Source of the DNA: an uncultured Bacteroides sp. | Lineage (GTDB): Bacteria; Bacteroidota; Bacteroidia; Bacteroidales; Bacteroidaceae | NCBI GenBank assembly: GCA_900766005.1 | Contig: CAAFTU010000021.1 | Location: 1 to 23,967 of the forward strand | DNA length: 23,967 nucleotides | Direction of reading: 5' to 3' | In this document: positions 1 to 7,809 of the stretch, piece after piece | How positions within the stretch are numbered: the first letter of the stretch is position 1 | How the letters are laid out: every line of letters starts with the position of its first letter | Translations under genes and position numbers: made by a program | The notes under the pieces: model-generated | What the model saw: only the letters and a program-made list of their open reading frames with translations | The model's database searches: none | What the model was told of the DNA's origin: nothing

Positions 1-50
1 GGGGTGGCTGATCTGAAGTTCTTCATGTTCAGACTGGCTAGGCTATACGC

Positions 51-89
51 TTAAAAGAAAGCTTGCCAACCGGGAAAATCCGCTGACCC
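51..89 (+). repeat. 39-bp dispersed repeat, copy A
   Basis: This segment matches 15698-15736 in the same orientation at 35 of 39 positions. The shared core is GCTTGCCAA(C/T)CGGGA followed by a variable base and ATC(C/T)GCTGACCC. The flanks of the two copies are unrelated. Both copies are intergenic, and copy B lies just downstream of tRNA-Phe. I do not recognise the family. It could be a remnant of a mobile element end or a small genome-wide repeat. Confidence 0.6.
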
Positions 90-204
90 TGAAAAACTGC
101 TTGCACGTATGTGAATATAGGCACGTCAGTGAATATGCTTCCCCGGCATAACAGGAAAGTTGCATAGTAGTTTTGTCGTGTTTTATTTTGTGTTTGTGTT
201 GTTG

Positions 205-239
205 CGGCGCTGCGATGGGAATCGTAGCGCCGTTTTTTT
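205..239 (+). terminator. Intrinsic terminator of an upstream unit
   Basis: A 12-bp stem (CGGCGCTGCGAT with ATCGTAGCGCCG, one G-U pair) closes a four-base loop, GGGA, and is followed by seven T. It ends a + strand transcript whose gene lies mostly or wholly before the window, and it isolates the SusC-like operon. Confidence 0.85.
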
Positions 240-548
240 CTCTATGCTGTCTGTTTTTTCTCTCCTTACAGTCCGTTTTTTCTTTCTTTAATACTATGAC
301 CCAACTCTATTAACAAGTTTTTGTGTGGCTGCAAATAATAGTAAAATAGAGTTTTGCTATGAAAAGTTTAATTTTTATAATAAAAACATTCTTTTTTAAA
401 TAGAATAGTTTATATATTTGCCCTCTCCTTGACTTTTGAATATTTATTTGAAATATATGCGAATATTTGGTGAAATAAGATTAAACTAAATATTTGTAAA
501 AACGGAGAGAGAAAATACGACTTGAATACTAATTAAATTCTGATTGAA
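240..548. other. AT-rich leader region before the SusC-like gene
   Basis: There is no gene here. The first 60 bases carry three similar pyrimidine stretches (around 229-245, 249-264 and 271-287, each like GTCTGTTTTTTCTCTC). The rest is an AT-rich 5' region with the candidate promoters listed separately. Confidence 0.6.
466..496 (+). promoter_or_regulatory. Candidate promoter of the SusC-like operon
   Basis: TTTG at 466-469 is followed after 19 bp by AATATTTG at 489-496. This is one base from the Bacteroides -7 consensus TAnnTTTG, at the usual spacing. It would give a leader of about 45 nt. An alternative exact -7 box, TATATTTG, lies at 413-420 but lacks a matching -33 TTTG; it would give a leader of about 125 nt. 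The sequence alone cannot decide between them. Confidence 0.45.
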
Positions 549-3500
549 ATGCAAAAAGTAAAGAAAACGACAGGCTATGTGTTGTCAGGCCTGTGCATGG
601 TCTTCTTTCTGTTATTTTCTGGAGGGCAGGATGTGATGGCTCAAAAGGCTGTGAACATCTCGCTGCGGCTTGAGAAAGTAACTGTGAAAGATTTTTTGGA
701 TGCAGTGGAACAGCAGTCTGGATTGAACTTCATCTACGATGTAAGAGCGCTTGAAGACATTCCTCCTGTTTCGGTTCGTTGTACCAACGAATCGGTTTGG
801 TCGGTGCTGTCCCGCGTGATGAAAAAAACGGCTTTTACTTATAAGGTGGAAGGCAACTTTGTCACACTGGAACGCAGTAAACCGATCCGTACTTTGAAGG
901 GAACGGTGGTCGATGAGGAAGGGGCTGGTCTTCCGGGGGTCAATGTCTATATCAAGGACTCCAAGTATTATGCTGTGACCGACATCGACGGTAAGTACAC
1001 GCTTACCATTCCGAATGACGCTTGCAAGGTGACCTATTCTTATATAGGTATGGAATCGCAGGAGTTTGCCGTAGGTAAAGGAGAACAGTGGCTGACAAGA
1101 GATGTAACGCTCCGCAACAGCTCACAGCTGGATGAAGTGGTGGTCAACGGTTTCTTTACTCGTTCGAAACAGACTTTCACGGGTGCTGCCAAGACGTATA
1201 CTTCGGATGAATTGCTGAAGATTTCGCCTACCAATATTTTCCAGGCTTTGTCCACATTGGATCCGGGTATGACGATTGCACAAAACAATGCAGCTGGTTC
1301 GAATCCGAACAATATTCCCGACCTGGTGATTCGTAGTACGACTTCACTGGCTACGAATAATGAAGTGGGACTGAATGCTCCGTTGATTGTGATCGATGGG
1401 GTGGAAGCATCGTTGCAGGCTTTGTATGACATTGATATGCAGGACATCGAACGTGTGGATGTGCTGAAGGACGCTTCGGCTACGGCTCTTTATGGTGAAA
1501 ATGCAGCCAACGGGGTGATTGTCATCGAACGCAAGCGGGTGAGTCAGGCTCCGGTGCGTGTGCGCTACACGTTCACTCCGCAGATGAGTTTTGCCGACCT
1601 CAGCAGCTACGATCTCTGTAATGCTTCGCAGAAACTTGAGCTGGAACGTCTGGCTGGCTTGTATGATAAAGAAGACGGTTCGCTCGATCGGGATTATTAT
1701 GATAAACTGAGGCTGATTAGTTCGGGTATGGATACCGACTGGATTTCCAAACCTGTGCGCAACAGTTTTTCTCACGATCATTCTATCTCTGTTTCTGGCC
1801 GGGGAGCAGGATTGGACTATAATGTGACCGGTAATTACAGCAATACGGCTGGTGTGATGAAAGGGGACTCCCGTTCTCGCTATGGTATGAATGTGTATTT
1901 GTCTTACCGGGCGGTGGATAAGCTGATCTTGACGCTCCGTGCTTCTCACGAGGAACTGAAATCGCAGGATTCTCCTTATGGTCAGTTTTCTGACTATTGT
2001 GAGGCCAATCCGTATGATTCTCCGTACGATGAAATGGGCAACTACCGTTCGCAGTTGTCATACAACATGAACAACCCGTTGTATGAGGCCACGCTGAGCA
2101 GTTTCAATAAATCGAATAGCCGCAAGCAGATGGTATCTTTGGATGCACGCTACAATTTCCGTCCGAATTTGTATGTCACTGCACAAGGTTCGTATAGCAC
2201 ATCTCGCGGAACAACCGATCATTACATCTCTCCGGAATCCAACTTGTATGCTTCTACTACAGCGCTGAACCAGAAAGGTAGTTATCAGCTGGGCAATCAG
2301 GGCACCGACGAATGGGCTACCAAGCTGGTGGGTAACTGGATTCACAGTTTCGATGATGAAGGCACCATGCTGACGGTGAATGTGGGTGGTGAAATCAAGC
2401 GTTCTAAATCATACTCCCGTTTTGTGGAGGCTACCGGTTTCCTTTCCGATGATTTGTCTGATATTGTCTATGCTACCAATTATTCTCAAAACATGCCGGG
2501 TGGTAGTGAAGACATTGCTGCCAGCGTGGGTATGTTTGTTGCCGGTAACTTTGTGTGGAAAAACCGCTATATCGTTGATGGTTCCTACCGTCTGTCCGGT
2601 TCGTCTAAGTTTGGAGAAGACAACCGCTATGCTCCGTTCTGGTCGGCTGGTTTGGGATACAATCTTCACAATGAAGATTTCATCAAGGATTTGGGTTGGG
2701 TGAACACCCTTCGCTTGCGTGGTAGCTATGGTTTCACCGGTAGCGTGAAATTTGATGCTTATCAGGCTGTGACTACCTATAAATTCTCTTCTGATTATCT
2801 GCATTATGCCGGTGTGGGTGCCATTCCTTTGGCGATGTCCAACCCCGACCTGACTTGGCAGACAACGAAGAAACTGAATATCGGTCTGACCTCTTCTTTC
2901 TTTGGCGACCGCATGAACGTGAATTTCGATTATTATCGTGAGCTGACTGATGACATGCTGATTGATATGTCGTTGCCGCCTTCTTCGGGTGCCACTACTG
3001 TGAAGAACAACCTCGGTTCGCAGGAAAGCAAAGGTTTCGAATTTTCTCTGTGGGGAAAAATCATCCGTACGCGCGACTGGGAATGGAACCTTTCTGTCAA
3101 CGGATTGCACTCCAAGACCAAAATCAAAGAAATCTCCGATGCTTTGAAGCGTATGAACGACGACAATGCTACGGCTTCTAATTTGTCGGCACCTAAGTTT
3201 GAGTATCGCGAAGGGGAATCTCCGTCTTCTATCTACGCGGTTCGTTCGGCTGGTATCGACCCGGCGTCAGGTAAGGAAATCTTCATTAAGAAAGATGGCA
3301 CTTATACCTATACGTATGATGCCAAAGATAAAGTAAAAGTGGGCGATACTGCTCCGAAGTTGCAGGGTAGCATTTCTTCGATGCTCATCTACAAGCAATT
3401 CTCATTGAGCATGAACTTCTCTTACCGCTTCGGTGGCGATGTGTACAACTCTACACGGGCTGCTAAGGTGGAAAACATCAATCCGCAGAAGAATGCCGAT

Positions 3501-3809
3501 GTGCGTGCCTTTACTGAACGCTGGCAGAAGCCGGGCGATTTGAAGCCTTATTTGAATATTGCAAAGGATGGCGGAAAAACTTTCAATCATACCGACCGCT
3601 TTGTGGAGAAGGACAATGAATTCTGGTTCTCAAGCTTGAATTTACAGTACAACGTGCCCGACGAATGGGCGAAGAAAATTCATGCTCAGAAATTGTATGT
3701 TGGAATCGGAACGGAAGATCTGTTCCGTTTCACCAGCGCGAAGTATGAGCGTGGTACTTCCTATCCGTTCAGCCGCAGTGTTAATTTCTCACTCAGTGTT
3801 ACATTTTAA
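549..3809 (+). CDS. SusC/RagA-type TonB-dependent outer membrane receptor with N-terminal STN domain
   Basis: Outer membrane active-transport channel that would import a ligand captured by its SusD partner, powered by TonB. Visible parts of the 1086 residues: signal peptide to about residue 32; STN (secretin/TonB short N-terminal) domain about 33-112; CarboxypepD_reg-like beta-sandwich about 115-190; the SusC-family DEVVV motif at 195-199; plug domain with the characteristic RVDVLKDASATALYGENAANG stretch; then a long beta-barrel ending in Phe, as outer membrane proteins do. Length is normal for the family. The start follows an AT-rich leader with no strong Shine-Dalgarno, usual in Bacteroides. 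STN-bearing SusC proteins often signal through a FecR anti-sigma and an ECF sigma factor. Neither is encoded in the 548 bases upstream or elsewhere in the window. Ligand unknown. Confidence 0.93.
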   Translation: MQKVKKTTGYVLSGLCMVFFLLFSGGQDVMAQKAVNISLRLEKVTVKDFLDAVEQQSGLNFIYDVRALEDIPPVSVRCTNESVWSVLSRVMKKTAFTYKVEGNFVTLERSKPIRTLKGTVVDEEGAGLPGVNVYIKDSKYYAVTDIDGKYTLTIPNDACKVTYSYIGMESQEFAVGKGEQWLTRDVTLRNSSQLDEVVVNGFFTRSKQTFTGAAKTYTSDELLKISPTNIFQALSTLDPGMTIAQNNAAGSNPNNIPDLVIRSTTSLATNNEVGLNAPLIVIDGVEASLQALYDIDMQDIERVDVLKDASATALYGENAANGVIVIERKRVSQAPVRVRYTFTPQMSFADLSSYDLCNASQKLELERLAGLYDKEDGSLDRDYYDKLRLISSGMDTDWISKPVRNSFSHDHSISVSGRGAGLDYNVTGNYSNTAGVMKGDSRSRYGMNVYLSYRAVDKLILTLRASHEELKSQDSPYGQFSDYCEANPYDSPYDEMGNYRSQLSYNMNNPLYEATLSSFNKSNSRKQMVSLDARYNFRPNLYVTAQGSYSTSRGTTDHYISPESNLYASTTALNQKGSYQLGNQGTDEWATKLVGNWIHSFDDEGTMLTVNVGGEIKRSKSYSRFVEATGFLSDDLSDIVYATNYSQNMPGGSEDIAASVGMFVAGNFVWKNRYIVDGSYRLSGSSKFGEDNRYAPFWSAGLGYNLHNEDFIKDLGWVNTLRLRGSYGFTGSVKFDAYQAVTTYKFSSDYLHYAGVGAIPLAMSNPDLTWQTTKKLNIGLTSSFFGDRMNVNFDYYRELTDDMLIDMSLPPSSGATTVKNNLGSQESKGFEFSLWGKIIRTRDWEWNLSVNGLHSKTKIKEISDALKRMNDDNATASNLSAPKFEYREGESPSSIYAVRSAGIDPASGKEIFIKKDGTYTYTYDAKDKVKVGDTAPKLQGSISSMLIYKQFSLSMNFSYRFGGDVYNSTRAAKVENINPQKNADVRAFTERWQKPGDLKPYLNIAKDGGKTFNHTDRFVEKDNEFWFSSLNLQYNVPDEWAKKIHAQKLYVGIGTEDLFRFTSAKYERGTSYPFSRSVNFSLSVTF

Positions 3810-3825
3810 TTAGGAGACTATCAAT

Positions 3826-5283
3826 ATGAAAATTTTAAATATAGCAATCTGCTGCATCCTGGCGTTGTCGATGGCTTCGTGTGATGATTTCCTCGATGTT
3901 CGTCCGAAGGCCGAAAAGTTGGAAAGAGAACTTTTTAAAGATGCGAAAGGTTTTGAGAGTGCCATCTACGGTGTGTATGGCACGTTGCAGAAAGAATCCT
4001 TATATGGTAAGGATATGCTTTGGGGCATTACGGAAGTGCTGGCGCAGAATCTGCAGTCGGGCAATGAAATGATTAGCAAGTTGGCTAAGTACGATTATGA
4101 GAGTGATGCGGATATGAAAAGCATGTTTGCTGGTGTGTGGGGCAGTGCCTATCAAACGATTGGCTATGCCAACAATATCTTGAATCAGCTGGAGAACTGG
4201 TCGCCTGCTTCTTTGCCTTTGTACAATTATTATAAGGGTGAAATGTTGGGTGTTCGTGCTTTGCTGCATTTCGACTTGCTTCGTCTGTTTGCACCGATCG
4301 ACGAAAGCAAGCAGGGGATTCCGTATGTGAAAACCTACGATCCGGTGGTGAAGCCTTTCTCTACAGTGGGTGAGGTGTATAGCCAAATCATTGCCGACTT
4401 GATCGAAGCCGAAGGTTTGCTGAAGGAGCAGGAATCGCTCATTGTGTATCCGCGTAACGATGCGAATTATCATCGCTTTCTCAACTATCAGGAAACCCAC
4501 TTCAATCTCTATGCCGTTCGTGCGTTGCTTGCCCGTGTCTATTGGATGAAGAGTCAGGGTAAGGCCGGAGAGGATTTGAAGAAGGCAGGTGAGTATGCAG
4601 AGAGTGTGATTAAGAGCGGTAAGTTCCCGCTGGTGGACCGCACTGAAATCAAGGATTATCTGGCGGGTACGATTTCTCCTAAAGAAACGATTTTCGGCAT
4701 TTATTCCACTTCCTATCAGAAGACAGCTGAAACGTATCTTTATAATTTCAATACGTATGCTTCGTTTAATCCTTACAAGGAGTCTTCGTATGATTCTTAT
4801 ACGAAGGTGTACAAAAAGAATGTGCCTGCACAGTCGCAGGATTACCGCTTGGATGGACATTTCACTTCTTCCAACGAGATTGTGAAGTGTTTGAAACTGG
4901 TTGATGTGTATGCTATTGAGAATAAGGTGCCTGCTCACAGACAGAATTTGATTACGGGGGTGACTTTGATGCATACTTCTGAAATGTATCTCATTGCCGC
5001 TGAGGCTTTGCTCAACACTAACAAAGACTTGGCTCTGAAGTATTTTGATGATGAAATTTCTTCTCGCGGATTGAGCAAACTTTCTCAGCAGGATGTAACT
5101 CTGACCAGCGAGATTATTTACAATGAATATCATAAGGAACTCTACGGAGAAGGTCAGGTGTGGTTTAATATGAAGCGTTTGAACCGCACGATTAAATCGA
5201 ATGCGGAATCCAGAGATATTCCGGGTAATGATAAAATTTATGTGCTTCCTATTCCGGAGGAAGAATTTGAATATCGAAATTAA
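3826..5283 (+). CDS. SusD/RagB-like surface lipoprotein
   Basis: Surface-exposed ligand-binding lid that pairs with the SusC-like channel encoded 16 bp upstream. The 485-residue product has a type II signal peptide with lipobox SMASC (Cys19), followed by DDFLD, the start typical of SusD proteins. Helical TPR-like stretches follow, including GVRALLHFDLLRLFAP and AVRALLARVYW, which match the RagB/SusD N- and C-terminal domains. The C-terminus (LPIPEEEFEYRN) is also family-typical. A good ribosome-binding site, AGGAGA, precedes the start by about 10 bases. Co-transcription with the SusC gene is almost certain. Specificity cannot be read from the sequence. No glycan-active enzyme is linked, so a carbohydrate ligand should not be assumed. 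Confidence 0.93.
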   Translation: MKILNIAICCILALSMASCDDFLDVRPKAEKLERELFKDAKGFESAIYGVYGTLQKESLYGKDMLWGITEVLAQNLQSGNEMISKLAKYDYESDADMKSMFAGVWGSAYQTIGYANNILNQLENWSPASLPLYNYYKGEMLGVRALLHFDLLRLFAPIDESKQGIPYVKTYDPVVKPFSTVGEVYSQIIADLIEAEGLLKEQESLIVYPRNDANYHRFLNYQETHFNLYAVRALLARVYWMKSQGKAGEDLKKAGEYAESVIKSGKFPLVDRTEIKDYLAGTISPKETIFGIYSTSYQKTAETYLYNFNTYASFNPYKESSYDSYTKVYKKNVPAQSQDYRLDGHFTSSNEIVKCLKLVDVYAIENKVPAHRQNLITGVTLMHTSEMYLIAAEALLNTNKDLALKYFDDEISSRGLSKLSQQDVTLTSEIIYNEYHKELYGEGQVWFNMKRLNRTIKSNAESRDIPGNDKIYVLPIPEEEFEYRN

Positions 5284-5308
5284 TAAGAACTTAAAGCTGT
5301 AAGATAAA

Positions 5309-6076
5309 ATGAAGAAAATTGCAAAATTCATTGGTTGGACTGTTTTGGCAGCATCGATGGCTGCTTGCACCAACGAAGATTATCCGCTTTATGATACGGG
5401 GCAGAAGGATTCTGTGTTCTTTGAATATGTAGACGCTAAGAACAATCCGGCTACTTCCATTGAGTATGCTTTCAATTATAATCCAGATGATTTTTATATG
5501 GTTGAGATTCCTGTTACGTTGATGGGGATGCCGGCCAATCGCGAACGTCGCATCGAACTGAATCCTGTTCAGGACAAAACGACGATGGTGGAGGGTAAGC
5601 ATTATGTCATAGAATCGGCAGTGCTTCCGGCCAATGCGGTTAACTCTGTTGTGAAAGTCAAGTTGCTGCGTGAGGATGTAGCGTTGCAGCAGCAGGCGTT
5701 TACGCTGATGTTGCAAATTGTAGAAAATGAGGATCTTCGTTCGGTGGGTCAGAATCAGTTTCAGATCACCTATTCGGATATTCGTCCGACTGTCAGACCC
5801 GACTGGTGGGAAGACTCTGAAAACGTCTCTTATTCGAAGTTCCCGAAATATACGTTTGAAAATGCCCAGTTGTTTTTCAAGTATTTCTACGAACTGGCTC
5901 CTCAGCTGAATCCGGATACGTATAAGGAAATGATAGAAAAGTATGGTCATTATTTTGTCAATGCCCAGCAGAACGGAGGTCCGATGGCCTATTATCGTAC
6001 TTTCATGATGCGTATCTTTATGGCTATGTATGAGGATCATCCGGATATATTCCCTAACGGACGACCTGTATTGTAA
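5309..6076 (+). CDS. DUF4843-type lipoprotein
   Basis: A 255-residue lipoprotein with lipobox SMAAC (Cys20), followed by a beta-rich region containing SVFFEY, an immunoglobulin-like pattern (VEIPVTLMG, VVKVKLLR, FTLMLQIVEN) and a tryptophan pair in RPDWWED. This matches my recollection of the DUF4843 family, which is encoded next to SusC/SusD pairs and PKD-like lipoproteins in Bacteroidota. It begins 25 bp after the SusD gene and is in the same operon. It is probably an accessory surface subunit of the uptake complex, but no biochemical function is known to me. The family assignment is from pattern memory, not a search. Confidence 0.75.
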   Translation: MKKIAKFIGWTVLAASMAACTNEDYPLYDTGQKDSVFFEYVDAKNNPATSIEYAFNYNPDDFYMVEIPVTLMGMPANRERRIELNPVQDKTTMVEGKHYVIESAVLPANAVNSVVKVKLLREDVALQQQAFTLMLQIVENEDLRSVGQNQFQITYSDIRPTVRPDWWEDSENVSYSKFPKYTFENAQLFFKYFYELAPQLNPDTYKEMIEKYGHYFVNAQQNGGPMAYYRTFMMRIFMAMYEDHPDIFPNGRPVL

Positions 6077-6104
6077 TTGGCTACTTATTTAAATTAGGAA
6101 AAGT

Positions 6105-7625
6105 ATGAAATTGAAGATATCTGTTTTAGTCTCTTTCTTTTTGATGTGTGGATTATCTTCCTGCATCGATGATGAAAGTTCAATGGGAGGACTTCCAGTC
6201 CCTCAACTGGAAATAGCTGGAAGTGCAAGTGAGAAGTTGCCTGTCCTCAACTTCGACTTGGGTGTGGAATGTGTCATCGACCCTAAGATTGCGTATGAGG
6301 GTGGTGATGAAAACTCACTGACGTATGAATGGAGTGTGGGCACTTATCAGGAAGCAAGCAATGGTAATCCTGCTGTCAAAGGGCCCTTGGAATTGGTCAG
6401 TACTGAACGGGTACTGAAGTATTATTTTAAGGACGGAGGTTCTTACTATGCACACTTAAAGGTTACGGATGGTAAGGTGGGTGCCGTAATGGAATATCAG
6501 GTGAATATGAATCGTACGTTTGAAAAAGGTTACGTTCTGGTTTCTAATGATGATCAGGGTAACGGCAATCTGACATTTGTCAAAGACATGACTCCGGAAG
6601 AGTTGGCGGCCGGTAAACCGCAACTTTATGTGGAGCATTGCATTGAAAAGATGAACGATGGTTTGCCTGTGAAGAATCTGATAGGCGTGGCCCGTAAAGA
6701 TGTTTACCAGATCTCTTCGGGAACAAGCTTGAAGCGGTTGCTGGCTATTACAGAATCTGCGTGTTATTTTCTCGACCCGAACCGCTTTACTGTGGTGACA
6801 GATTTGGCATTTGACAATGCAACTCCCGGATTTAAAGCTTCTACTTTTGTGTCTGAAGAGTACTATCCGTTTGTGTATGACAAAGACATGCGTAAATTTA
6901 TCCATTTGGAGTCTGAACAGATGTATATGTTCGAAAATCCAAAGTTTGAAGGGGCTTTTTGTGAGGATTGTTTTATAGGCAGATATAGCAGCTATTATGG
7001 GGCAAGCGCCGAAATATATTATGTGAACTATGCAACCAGTGAGGTGGGACAGTCGGATATGAATACGGGTGCTTTTGCTAGCACACAGGACTTGCTGAAA
7101 GATCAGGATATCTTGAGTGTGTTTGTAGGACCGGATTTCGGTTATGGCAAGGCTGCCTATGCGATGGTGCGTGCAAAACAAGAACCGGCACGCTATGCTT
7201 TGTATAAAATCAATTCGATTACTAATATGTCAAGTGGTTATGAGAAGAAGGAATTTACGGCAACTGATGGTATGGCCTTGCCTACGCAGGGAACAGCGTT
7301 TCCTTTTTCTTCCGATAATAGCCGTTATTATTATCATGCTGATAATTGTGTGTATGTTTATTTGCCCAATTCGTTGGAATTCCCCAATAAAACTCAATAT
7401 GCTATTCAGTATGCTGCCGGAACGGAAGTTACCTATTTGGACATAAATCCGGAAACCGATGAACTTTATGTGGCTACTTATGATAAGGCCAAAAAACGCG
7501 GTAGCTTCTATATCTATGATGCTAATGACGTGTCTTTGGACAACAGAGATCACGTGAAACCGAAGGCTGCTCATGTAGATTGTGCCGACCGCATTTCATT
7601 CGTGATGTATAAGCCCAGCATGTAA
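6105..7625 (+). CDS. PKD-like family lipoprotein with propeller-like C-terminal region
   Basis: A 506-residue lipoprotein (lipobox LSSC, Cys20) starting 28 bp after the DUF4843 gene, with ribosome-binding site AGGAAAAG. Residues of about 30-145 look like a PKD-type Ig fold: LTYEWSVGTYQE, then a YYFKDGGSYYAHLKVTDG segment typical of PKD strands. From about residue 145 to the end there are recurring strand pairs, such as GYVLVSNDD, CYFLDPNRFTVV, FVYDKDMRKFIHL and VTYLDINPETDELYVATYD. These resemble beta-propeller blades; that reading is inference. It is probably a surface accessory of the SusCD-like transporter, possibly a ligand-binding subunit. It is the last gene before the terminator at 7660. 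Confidence 0.75.
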   Translation: MKLKISVLVSFFLMCGLSSCIDDESSMGGLPVPQLEIAGSASEKLPVLNFDLGVECVIDPKIAYEGGDENSLTYEWSVGTYQEASNGNPAVKGPLELVSTERVLKYYFKDGGSYYAHLKVTDGKVGAVMEYQVNMNRTFEKGYVLVSNDDQGNGNLTFVKDMTPEELAAGKPQLYVEHCIEKMNDGLPVKNLIGVARKDVYQISSGTSLKRLLAITESACYFLDPNRFTVVTDLAFDNATPGFKASTFVSEEYYPFVYDKDMRKFIHLESEQMYMFENPKFEGAFCEDCFIGRYSSYYGASAEIYYVNYATSEVGQSDMNTGAFASTQDLLKDQDILSVFVGPDFGYGKAAYAMVRAKQEPARYALYKINSITNMSSGYEKKEFTATDGMALPTQGTAFPFSSDNSRYYYHADNCVYVYLPNSLEFPNKTQYAIQYAAGTEVTYLDINPETDELYVATYDKAKKRGSFYIYDANDVSLDNRDHVKPKAAHVDCADRISFVMYKPSM

Positions 7626-7659
7626 TGGGGCGTTTTGCCTACTAATGCTTTATATTGCT

Positions 7660-7702
7660 AACCCGCTATTGATAGTCTGTGTGATTGATAGCGGGTTATT
7701 TA
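7660..7702 (+). terminator. Terminator after the PKD-like lipoprotein gene
   Basis: A 10-bp perfect stem (AACCCGCTAT with ATAGCGGGTT) encloses a partly paired 18-base loop and is followed by ATTTATT. The T-rich tail is short, so some readthrough into the TlpA-like gene is possible. Confidence 0.65.
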
Positions 7703-7770
7703 TTCTGAAAGAAGCATTTAAAAATACTTATAATATGGAGCATGGGTGGGCATAGCACGAGTTAATTTGT

Positions 7771-7778
7771 TATATTTG
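7771..7778 (+). promoter_or_regulatory. Candidate -7 box of the TlpA-like gene
   Basis: TATATTTG matches the Bacteroides -7 consensus exactly and lies 32 bases before the start codon. No TTTG -33 box is present at the expected distance. The preceding terminator supports a separate promoter here. Confidence 0.4.
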
Positions 7779-7809
7779 TATTTATTATTCACTTTAAAAG
7801 AGAGATTTT

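Noticed and set aside
1..54. Possible C-terminal tail of an upstream gene in frame 1 (ending LARLYA, stop at 52-54)
   Set aside because: Only 17 codons are visible, without recognisable motifs, and the terminator is 150 bases further on. It cannot be distinguished from chance.
4000..5373. Long minus-strand open frame of 457 codons opposite the SusD-like gene
   Set aside because: It lies antisense to a gene with clear family features, is rich in Ile/Arg/His/Leu in a pattern typical of shadow frames, and has no recognisable domain or start signal.
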